This document shows positions 54,401 through 61,300 of a stretch of 64,000 nt of DNA, in pieces. The notes under the pieces were generated by a model. The model saw nothing but the letters and a program-made list of their open reading frames with translations, did no database searches and was not told the origin of the DNA. This stretch comes from an uncultured Lachnospiraceae bacterium. GTDB lineage: Bacteria > Bacillota > Clostridia > Lachnospirales > Lachnospiraceae. Within the stretch, counting starts at the first letter, position 1. Every line of letters starts with the position of its first letter. The position numbers were made by a program, and so were the translations under genes. The DNA is taken from positions 1-64,000 of the forward strand of contig CANOFO010000001.1 of the NCBI GenBank assembly GCA_947565305.1. The letters run 5' to 3'.

Positions 54401-54906
54401 TTTTCCCCATTGATACCTTGATCCTCACCACCATGCTCTACGCCTACTGTCGAGATTGGTTTCCACTCCTCACCGTCCTTATATTGCACTCTTGCTGCAG
54501 AAGGCCATGGTACGCCTGCTGTTTCTACATTACCATCAGCCCACCACATCACACGCATGGAAGACATTGTCTGTGGCTCAGCCCAGATAAGCTTAACTTC
54601 CATAGGATATTCGCTACTTGCATTATAACTATTCCAACTGGAAAAACCATCTCTAGTAGCTAGCGCACCATCATTAATCTTCACGCTCATCGCACTTCCT
54701 TGTTGCTCCTCATTCCACCATGAATTATAACCAGCTGCCCAAGCCGTAGCACTCCGCGCAAGATTTTCCACAGGTGCATCCCCTGCCGAAACAATCCGTT
54801 CCATGGATGCCGGCGTTACGCCATCCTCCGCTTTCGCCGATGCCGCTGGCAGCATGGTAAATACCATTGCCATGCTCAGCACCATGGCTAAAATCCTTTT
54901 TTTCAT
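51451..54906 (-). CDS. Secreted surface protein with F5/8C, FIVAR and Big_2 domains, no catalytic domain
   Basis: A 1151-aa exported protein closely related to the ends of the GH127 protein. Signal peptide MKKRILAMVLSMAMVFTMLPAASAKAE is nearly the same. Residues 40-210 hold an F5/8C-like domain (RVMWWADG, GVGISEWEVFA); 215-380 are Ig-like; a second F5/8C-like domain follows. Then come about six FIVAR-like units, with repeated cores such as KTALEAAITAADAL and NENADQAAVDTALGNLN, and two Big_2-like domains with a Lys-rich end. The sugar hydrolase found in its neighbour is missing. Function as a carbohydrate-binding or attachment protein is inferred. It has its own promoter and terminator. Confidence 0.8.
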   Translation of the reverse strand: MKKRILAMVLSMAMVFTMLPAASAKAEDGVTPASMERIVSAGDAPVENLARSATAWAAGYNSWWNEEQQGSAMSVKINDGALATRDGFSSWNSYNASSEYPMEVKLIWAEPQTMSSMRVMWWADGNVETAGVPWPSAARVQYKDGEEWKPISTVGVEHGGEDQGINGENNVWNIVNFSAPVTTTELRMLINRVGADPSGVGISEWEVFADKLKENITEARVSGATELAVGQTVEYVGSVSPKTLENAASYEWSVATGSESLIEIQGAANAKNVSVKALAEGQAQLHLKVTESGIVKETDYAINTMSEQDILDFDVNLLQTPEKVDGEFTLPTVSKNGYAITWQSDNEAIVMDGGTAVVTKGVERQKVKLTAIVTGKDNLDSDSKRTATKEFTVVVYEKDYLAKDATATASYIGGWGGVPDLAKDKNDATGWNGCRDGSTAAQESPLGETDWIQYSFTDKLELTGSTIRYKDDRGGVVVPDSVEFQYYDDNASEWKTVPTDESWTYVAEKDNEYNFDAKIITNQIKIIITNGKNAQNATAAAYIYEWGLLGIKYVKPDLTSLNSLITQAEELDTTGQDADKVAALTAAVTAAKAVAADKNPTKSQADKAYTDLRDAIVALGGTIQIDKTALEAAITAADALEPEKDKYTPASWKKVADALTAAKELQSSETADQIAVDEAAAALNNAVTSLVEKADKTALEAAIAKAEGLKVNQAQYPGANWEALDTALTAATATKNNENADQAAVDTALGNLNTEIARVESYKEEDPTKPSIDKEDLIAAITKAQGLKENEEDYLEDADWATLDTALAAAIAARDDEDADQAAVNTALADLNTAIGNIEAKKKPGTDPTNPDKTALKTAITNAESLKAEKDIYTETSWQKVEDALTAAIEVRDNENAEKEAIDEAAKNLTDAIAALEKKSSGGNVLQTSFTELTKAVDAVKNYKQADYTDASWKSFDTALKSAQAVLANKSATQEQVDKATADLNNAARALVKLKVVSKKKVTLGVGESYSVKGKDCTYAISDNSKATVSNKGVVKAKKTGSVVVKAVNINGNVTQYNITIKKAPKKISKVTFNKKAIKKNKVTLKKGKKGTLRVTLPKGTASKITYTSSNKKIATVDSKGVVKAKKKKGTTTITIKTFNKKTKKIKVTVK

Positions 54907-54944
54907 ACTTTTTCCTCCTTTTATGCCGATTGTAATAATAATTT

Positions 54945-55009
54945 ATTTTATCAAGGATTTTTTACATTCAATATGGTATTATTTTAAGATTGTAGCAGAT
55001 ATTTAAGAT
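54945..55009 (-). promoter_or_regulatory. Promoter with 28-bp conserved block, 1151-aa surface protein gene
   Basis: TTGAAT (54966-54971) and TAAAAT (54945-54950) on the minus strand, 15-bp spacer. The 28-bp block lies at 54982-55009, 31 bp from the -10, exactly as in the GH127 gene. It contains two TTAAGAT repeats (plus-strand reading) 19 bp apart and AGCAGATAT between them. Confidence 0.65.
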
Positions 55010-55055
55010 TTTGTATCACTGCTCCAAAAAATGTATCATAGCTATTGGTATTTAT

Positions 55056-55105
55056 AAAAAGAGTGCAATTCCCTTGAAAAATTCCACAGGATTTGCACTC
55101 TTTTT
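55056..55105 (-). terminator. Rho-independent terminator with 13-bp stem
   Basis: Arms AAAAAGAGTGCAA (55056-55068) and TTGCACTCTTTTT (55093-55105) are perfect complements. The A and T runs make it bidirectional. It ends any minus-strand transcript from the structured stretch at 55113-55260 or from the CmpB gene, before the promoter at 54945-55009. Confidence 0.8.
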
Positions 55106-55112
55106 TATACTA

Positions 55113-55260
55113 TAACCTTCATGCATGGTAACTATCCAGAACCCCATGCCACTGACATGCCAGCAAAGCTGTCATTCGCCTTTTGGTATCGGCACGCAAC
55201 GCTTCGCGTCCCCTGAGTTCTGTCAGGTTGACTTTTCAGCCATACTATCACCATCTTTTT
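55113..55260 (-). ncRNA. Candidate structured RNA upstream of a surface-protein gene
   Basis: A compact stretch with several perfect stems on the minus strand: CAGAAC/GTTCTG, ACGC/GCGT with a GAA loop, GCC/GGC and TGACA/TGTCA. It is more GC-rich than its flanks and runs straight into the terminator at 55056-55105. The string GGGGACGCGAAGC (55201-55213) resembles the GGGACGCAAAGC core of class I cyclic-di-GMP riboswitches, but the partner GGCAAAC is not seen. It could equally be an interspersed repeat or small RNA. The gap 55261-55380 is AT-rich, with no gene. Confidence 0.4.
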
Positions 55261-55380
55261 ATATCTTTCTAATTGACTGTCGTGTTATAACTATAATAAA
55301 ATATATAATACATGTAAAGATTAATCTATTTTTATCACGTAAGTGGCAAGCTACGAATACATAGCTGACTAAACCTAACC

Positions 55381-56316
55381 TCATTTCTTCCTCTTCTCCA
55401 GCCAGTAGCCTTTCCATTTCAGCAACGTATCTTGATAGGCAACTGACTTCATACGAGGAAAAGCACGCATAAGACGTTTCATGCCAAAGCTGACATTCTC
55501 CTTCAATAGCCTGTTATATTCCTGCTGCAGCTTCGCCCGCTCCAATTTCTTTTCCTGCCGGATATTTTTCCACTCCGCTGCCCTGGTATCCACATTCTCT
55601 TTCAACTCTGCTGCCTTAATGTCAATGTTTTCCTTAAACTCCCCCCCTTTTTCCATAGCAGCACTGACTCCTCCATAAATATTCTCTTTAAGCACCCCGC
55701 CCTTTTCCACAGCAACACTGACTCCCTCATAAATATTTTCACCAATTTCATCGGAGATTACCTTAATCTTCCCGGCAATTTCATCCAGGAGCCTAAGCCT
55801 TTCATTGAACTTGAGGATACTTGCCACAGTAATGGACAAATCTACGGCAAACACTATACATAAAACAGAAAGTATGATGGTTCCCGGCAGCTTTGGCAAA
55901 AGACGGATTCCCTTATAGATAATGGGATGGAGCACTTTCAATACCAACGTACAGCCTAATCCCCACAAGACAGAAAATAAAGGGCATACATATCCACAGA
56001 TATTGAACTTCCTTTCGGAATAGTCCCACCATTTGTTATGAAACAGTTTTTCCAATAAAAATCCTGTTATAAATTCAATTGCAGATGTGAGGACAAAAGA
56101 ACCTAAAAACAGCAGCAAGAAACTATGCTGCAGAGGAGTTAACACTACGACAACCAAGAGGACACCACAGCCATAAATCGGACAGACCGGTCCGTTGAGA
56201 AATCCTCTGTTAACAAACGCCCTGGAATAAACAGCTGCAAATGCCACTTCCAGGCACCATCCCAAAAATGCATAAACTAAAAATATCCAGACTACCTCAT
56301 AAATTGACACTGGCAT
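55381..56316 (-). CDS. CmpB-family putative ABC transporter permease
   Basis: A 311-aa membrane protein. Five to six helices fill residues 1-170, with the family motifs FLGWCLEVAFAAVYSRAFVNRGFLNGPVCPIYG and KWWDYSERKFNICGYVCPLFSVLWG, typical of the ABC_trans_CmpB family, whose function is not settled. The C-terminal 140 residues form an amphipathic helical stretch with repeats such as GENIYEGVSVAVEKGG and KENIDIKAAELKENVDTRAAEW, then a basic end. The ATG at 56316 follows AAGGAGG. A terminator-like hairpin at 56342-56372 separates it from the jacalin gene. Confidence 0.8.
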   Translation of the reverse strand: MPVSIYEVVWIFLVYAFLGWCLEVAFAAVYSRAFVNRGFLNGPVCPIYGCGVLLVVVVLTPLQHSFLLLFLGSFVLTSAIEFITGFLLEKLFHNKWWDYSERKFNICGYVCPLFSVLWGLGCTLVLKVLHPIIYKGIRLLPKLPGTIILSVLCIVFAVDLSITVASILKFNERLRLLDEIAGKIKVISDEIGENIYEGVSVAVEKGGVLKENIYGGVSAAMEKGGEFKENIDIKAAELKENVDTRAAEWKNIRQEKKLERAKLQQEYNRLLKENVSFGMKRLMRAFPRMKSVAYQDTLLKWKGYWLEKRKK

Positions 56317-56341
56317 AGGAATCCTCCTTAAAAGAGTATAG

Positions 56342-56372
56342 AAAAGCCCCCGATATGCGGTCGGAGGCTTTT
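56342..56372 (-). terminator. Terminator of the jacalin-lectin gene
   Basis: A 12-bp stem AAAAGCC...GGCTTTT (56342-56353 with 56361-56372), one G-U wobble on the minus-strand RNA, ending in TTTT. It starts about 100 bp past the stop at 56472. Confidence 0.75.
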
Positions 56373-56471
56373 GATTGTCATTTCACACGAAAACTATTCT
56401 ATCGCTTTTCCTGTTTTAAGATAAATGCGAACAAAAACGATATGAACCGACAGACCTCACAAAACTAAAAG

Positions 56472-58190
56472 TTACAGTTCCCCCATATCATTTTCTTTAA
56501 GCTTCTCATACTCCTTGTTGACCGGGCGCTTACGGGTCTGCGACCAGGTCTTGGTCTTAAAATCATACTGTTCCCAATGATTATTATTAAACTGGAACAG
56601 CTTAATAATTTCCGTTCCGCCCAGAATCTGGAACTGGTCTTCACCTCCCACTTCATATTGTCCTTTCAGCCCCAGAAGCGGTGAGTCGGGAATAATCTTA
56701 TATGCATATACATTTGTTCCTGGTTTAGCAAATGCTTCCGCTGTCTTGTAATCCACGGCATGGGATACAAACTGGCTGGGCGGCTCAGCCGAAGTTTTAA
56801 TAGAAAGTGTCCGCAAGATAGTGGAATATTCATACTGTTCCGTATTCTGTTTATCCTTGTCAATCACAGGTTCATATTTAACCCCCCTCTTCTGGGCCTT
56901 GGAAAGTAATTTGCGGTTTTCCATTATGTACTTCTGTTCGCCAGCTATCGTTGCACCTCTGAAAACATACTGCGGCGTATTGACAAATTTCTTGGTAACA
57001 TTACTCTCAATAATATCACCGGTCCTAATCTTCAGCTGCTTATCACATTGGCTGCCTGACTCTGTAACAGTCAGGGTTTTCTCCAACATGCTTCTCATGG
57101 CATCTTCCTCAAAACACCCTCCTTTGACGGCTTCTGTCAAAGAACCTCCCTGTAAGCCCTCTATGGATGTTGTGCTTGCCAGACTGGCGCTGCCTTCCAG
57201 CAGATTCCTGCCTGCTTTCGATGAACTGACCTCCAGCTCGTCCGCATCTGTCTCCGGCGTCTCGCCCTGCAGCGCATACATTCCTACGGCAATGCTGCGC
57301 ATATAGCCAGAATAATCGCCGCTCAGCGCAAAAATCTGTTCCCCAGCCTTTGCTGTATAGGAAAAGTCTTTCATATCTCTACAGCCATCCATTGTTCCAC
57401 CGGTCAGAGAATGTCCTTTATTTGTGCGGATTTCAATTGTACACAAAGTATCCGCTCCCTGATACTGGTAATTGCCAGTTTTGCCGCTGATGGAAGTAAT
57501 ATATTCATCATCTTGCAGTTGGAGTGTATGCCTCGTTCCTCCCATTCCTCCGTGATAATGAGCCTCCTTATTGCCATCATAGACAAGCTGTATGCCATCG
57601 ACTACCCAGCCAGCGTTCAGCCTTACCTCCGTTACCCGCAGCATGTTCTGGACGTATAAAGTATCATCAAAACGAAGCAATTTCTGGAGACGGTAATACG
57701 CTGTGCTGAATCCCAGCAGATACCTGTCATATTTACCAGCAAACGAATGGTAATAAGTCCCTTCCTCCGCTTGAAAATAGTGGCTTTTTATGTTCCTGCA
57801 TTTATCTTTGTTTCCTGCCGAAAATTTCCTGCCTAAATTCGTCTGGAACGTAATCTGAGCTACCACCTCCAGCGGATAATCCTCCCACATGCCCATTACC
57901 CAATCAACACGAGTAATATACTCCCCTTCCTTAAAATTGAATTCGCTGAGGGTTCCGCCTGCTCCCCCATACCACGGTGTGCATTCATTCGTATTATACA
58001 CAAACTGGATTGCATCTACCACTGCGCCTGACATAATCCGGATGCCTGTAAACTTCCGATTGTATCCAAAATTCCTATTATCAAACGTTTCATAAGATTC
58101 TTCCTCATTATTTTCGGCAGATAAGAAAAGAATCTCCCTTTTACTGCCAAAATCTTCCTCTGCTACGCTTCTGCATTCATACAGTTCCAT
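56472..58190 (-). CDS. Double jacalin-like lectin protein with possible ADP-ribosyltransferase-like C-terminus
   Basis: A 572-aa protein without signal peptide. Two tandem jacalin-like lectin domains occupy about 40-170 and 178-308; each has a GG-rich turn (YGGAGG, HGGMGG) and a Y-I-T strand (EYITRVDW, EYITSISG). A linker 310-400 follows. Residues 405-540 resemble a mono-ADP-ribosyltransferase fold: YVFRGA (R411), FVSHAVDYKTAEAFA (SHA in place of STS), and EVGGEDQFQILGG, where an E-x-E motif would be expected but E517-D-Q519 is found. Lectin-guided delivery of an ART-like toxin is inferred. A consensus promoter and terminator make it monocistronic. Start follows AAGGAGG by eight bases. Confidence 0.6.
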   Translation of the reverse strand: MELYECRSVAEEDFGSKREILFLSAENNEEESYETFDNRNFGYNRKFTGIRIMSGAVVDAIQFVYNTNECTPWYGGAGGTLSEFNFKEGEYITRVDWVMGMWEDYPLEVVAQITFQTNLGRKFSAGNKDKCRNIKSHYFQAEEGTYYHSFAGKYDRYLLGFSTAYYRLQKLLRFDDTLYVQNMLRVTEVRLNAGWVVDGIQLVYDGNKEAHYHGGMGGTRHTLQLQDDEYITSISGKTGNYQYQGADTLCTIEIRTNKGHSLTGGTMDGCRDMKDFSYTAKAGEQIFALSGDYSGYMRSIAVGMYALQGETPETDADELEVSSSKAGRNLLEGSASLASTTSIEGLQGGSLTEAVKGGCFEEDAMRSMLEKTLTVTESGSQCDKQLKIRTGDIIESNVTKKFVNTPQYVFRGATIAGEQKYIMENRKLLSKAQKRGVKYEPVIDKDKQNTEQYEYSTILRTLSIKTSAEPPSQFVSHAVDYKTAEAFAKPGTNVYAYKIIPDSPLLGLKGQYEVGGEDQFQILGGTEIIKLFQFNNNHWEQYDFKTKTWSQTRKRPVNKEYEKLKENDMGEL

Positions 58191-58225
58191 CTCTTGTACC
58201 TCCTTAAATTATTTATATCTTCTTA

Positions 58226-58254
58226 AGTATATTCCTTGTTGTTATAATTGTCAA
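58226..58254 (-). promoter_or_regulatory. Sigma-A promoter of the jacalin-lectin gene
   Basis: TTGACA (58249-58254) and TATACT (58226-58231) on the minus strand with a 17-bp spacer, 36 bp upstream of the start codon. Confidence 0.8.
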
Positions 58255-58285
58255 AAGATTAGTCCCTTTACTTAAATCAGTACAC

Positions 58286-58313
58286 AAAAACCCCCGCCGG
58301 GATCGGGCGGGGG
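58286..58313 (-). terminator. Rho-independent terminator of the GH146-like gene
   Basis: CCCCCGCC (58291-58298) pairs with GGCGGGGG (58306-58313), followed by TTTTT on the minus strand. It begins 40 bp past the stop at 58353. Confidence 0.85.
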
Positions 58314-58352
58314 CCTTTGCATGTTTATAAAGAAGGGATATACAAATAAAAC

Positions 58353-61300
58353 CTATCTGACTTTTACGGACACCGTCTTGCTGTAGCCGGTGTAAATCTT
58401 CTTCTTTCCAGAAGTCTTATACGCTCTTACCTTGAAGTAATAAGTGCCTTTCTTCATGTTCTTGAAAGCCTTTTTCGTAGTCTTTGCTTTTTTAATTGTG
58501 GCAACTTTCTTAAATTTACCTTTCTTCTTCGTAGAGCGGAAAATCTCATAGCCATTGGCTTTTGTTACCTTACCATAAGTTATGGTAACATTGCGCTTAT
58601 TCGCTTTCGCCTTAACCTTTGCCGGCGCTTTCAGCTTGTATGCGCTTACCGTCTGGCTGTAGGAACTGCTGACAGTTCCCTTAGTAGCAACAATCTTATA
58701 GTAAGCCGTCTTCCCTGCTGTTGACTTCTTGTCAACATAGGATGTCTTAGCCACTGTGGCAATCTTCTTGAAACCAGCAGACTTCTTGTAGGAACGGTAT
58801 ATGTCATACTTCTCGGCGTTGGCTGCTTTCTTCCATGTTACCTTAATATTTGCTGTACCAGTCCATACTGCCTTGACAGAGGTGGGAGTTGCCGGCTTTG
58901 TAATGTTATTTTCATTACCATTGCCACCATTACTCAGTTCTTTCAGATTCTTGACAGCTTCGTTCAATGCTGCTGTCGCTGCTTCCACTTCATCTTTGGT
59001 TGCAAATTTATTATCATATACTTTTTTTGCTTTGTCAAGTGCCGTTTGTAAATTTTTCCAACTATCTTCTGTGTATTTGCTCTTATCCTTGGCAGAAGCT
59101 GCATCTATGCCGGTCTTCAATGATGCTATCTCTTCTTCTGATGGAGGATTCACAAGCTGCAGGCCATCGACTGCCTTATCTGCTGCCATCATTGCCGCGC
59201 CTATATCAGCCTTTGTCGCAGATTCATTAGCATACACTTCCTGTACTTTTGTAAGCGCTTCCTGCAGCTTACTCCAGCTGTCCGGGGTAAATCTGCTCTC
59301 ATTAGCTGCTGCCGCAATAGTTTGAATGCTATCCAGCGCAGTTTTCAGTTCCGTTTTATCTTCTGCTGCTGGCAGGTCATTGATTACCTTCCAGCGGTAA
59401 ATACCGTTTGCCGCCCCCTTTTCGTGGACAGTCATTACCAGCTTGACAGCTACTGTGGTAATCTCATCAAAATAAATCGTGTTGTACTGGTCTATGGCAA
59501 CAATGTCTTCAAAATTAGAAGTCATATTTGCTTCTTTCCAGGTCCCATCTTCAGCAATATACATAATCTTCAGACTCGCCGGTACCCTGGTTCCGCCTCC
59601 ATCATCATACCAGAAGATATCAAAACGGTTCATTGTAACCTCTGAATCCCACATATACTGTACATAATGTTCACTGCCAGCTTCCTGTGACCAGTTGCCC
59701 CAACCTTTACCTGAACCGTCATCTGATTTTGTGGGTTCCCAATCGTTCTTAATGCCATTTACATTTTCCCAGCCTGCCGTAAAATCAGTAGTCACAGATG
59801 CCGCAAACTCCATATTCTGTGCGTATACTTTAGGCGGATTTGCCGAGCAGAAACTTCCCACGATGGCAACATCGCCAGTTACATTCTGTACGGTATAAGT
59901 ATTGTCTGCACCAATTTGTACTTTCTGCCCATTAACAACTAACATCTGCACGGCATAACCTTCTTCGGGTTCTGCAGTAATCACAAGGTCGCTTCCTTCT
60001 TTGACTACCTCATCTACGGAAAAGCTTCCTTTGTCCGGCGTATAGTTGTCAACTGTAACGTCATAGTAATTGCCGTCATCCGATATCGTAAATACCTTAA
60101 AGTATGCATGGTATGCCGAAGTTGCATATTCAGGTGCAAACATCGGCGCAAAATTGTATCCGTTCGCTGTGAGCGTTGGGAATCCATTTGCCGTATTCGT
60201 ACCCGTCTTAATGGAATCTGACAGGTTTGCGGATAACTTCAAGGTAATCCAGTCTTTGCTGCTATCCTTTGCAGCCATAACAAAAGGACCATACATCACG
60301 CTTGCCACGGTTGAAGTGCCAATCTTATCCGGTGTCTTGTCAAGGTGAAGTGTCCACGGCATTTCAATATCAACCACATCACCTGCCTGAACATCTTTCA
60401 ATGTCACATAGGTGCTGATTTGCGCATCGACATTAACCTTAACGCCATTTTTCTTAACATTAAATCCATCGGTTGCCCAATAAGGAACACGCAGCTTCAT
60501 GTCAAACTTCTGTGCGGCCTTGCCCTCAATAGCAGAAACGGTCAGTTTTGTCGTCTCTGAGGGGAAAGTTGTCTCCTGAACAACTTTCACGCCCTTTTCC
60601 TCCCAGGTAAGGGTTGTGGGCATATACAAACCTACATACAAAGTATCTGCTGTCTTAGCGTATGCTGCCTCCTGGTATTTTACATGATTCTCCATTCCTG
60701 TACCATGACAGCATGTGAATGCATTATAATCATCGCCATAGCTTCTTGTGCCGCCTGGTCCAATCGGAAGCATATAAGTCGTTCCGTTATGCATACTGGA
60801 GGTAACATTCGGCGTCTGGGATGCGAGAATCTGGTTGTAGAGCGTTCTCTCATAGTAATCCATATATTCTGCATTGTCCGGGTTATAGTTGTTGAGCATC
60901 CTGGTAAGCTTAAGCATATTGTATGCCGCACAAGTCTCGCAGTTTTCATTGCCGGAAATATTGTTTGCCTGCTGGTAGGGGTCTGTGAATTTCTCGCCCG
61001 TGCCCACGCCTCCGGTGGAGTATGCATAGCGGGAAACTACCATCTGCCAGAAATTCTCTGCCACATCAAAATAATACATTTCCGGGCTTCCCTTTGCCAC
61101 AGTTGCCTCGTAGATTTCCATAGCGCCGATAATCTGTGGGATATGCTGGTTGGCATGGCGTCCCTGGATACCGATTAGTTTATCTGTCTCATTTCCGTTT
61201 TCATCGACAAATTTTCCATCTTCGTTAGCCGCCATGGCATCGAAAAATGTCTTATTGTCAAAGAGTTTTGCACCCTGTAAATAAATCTCTGCATCCTCAT

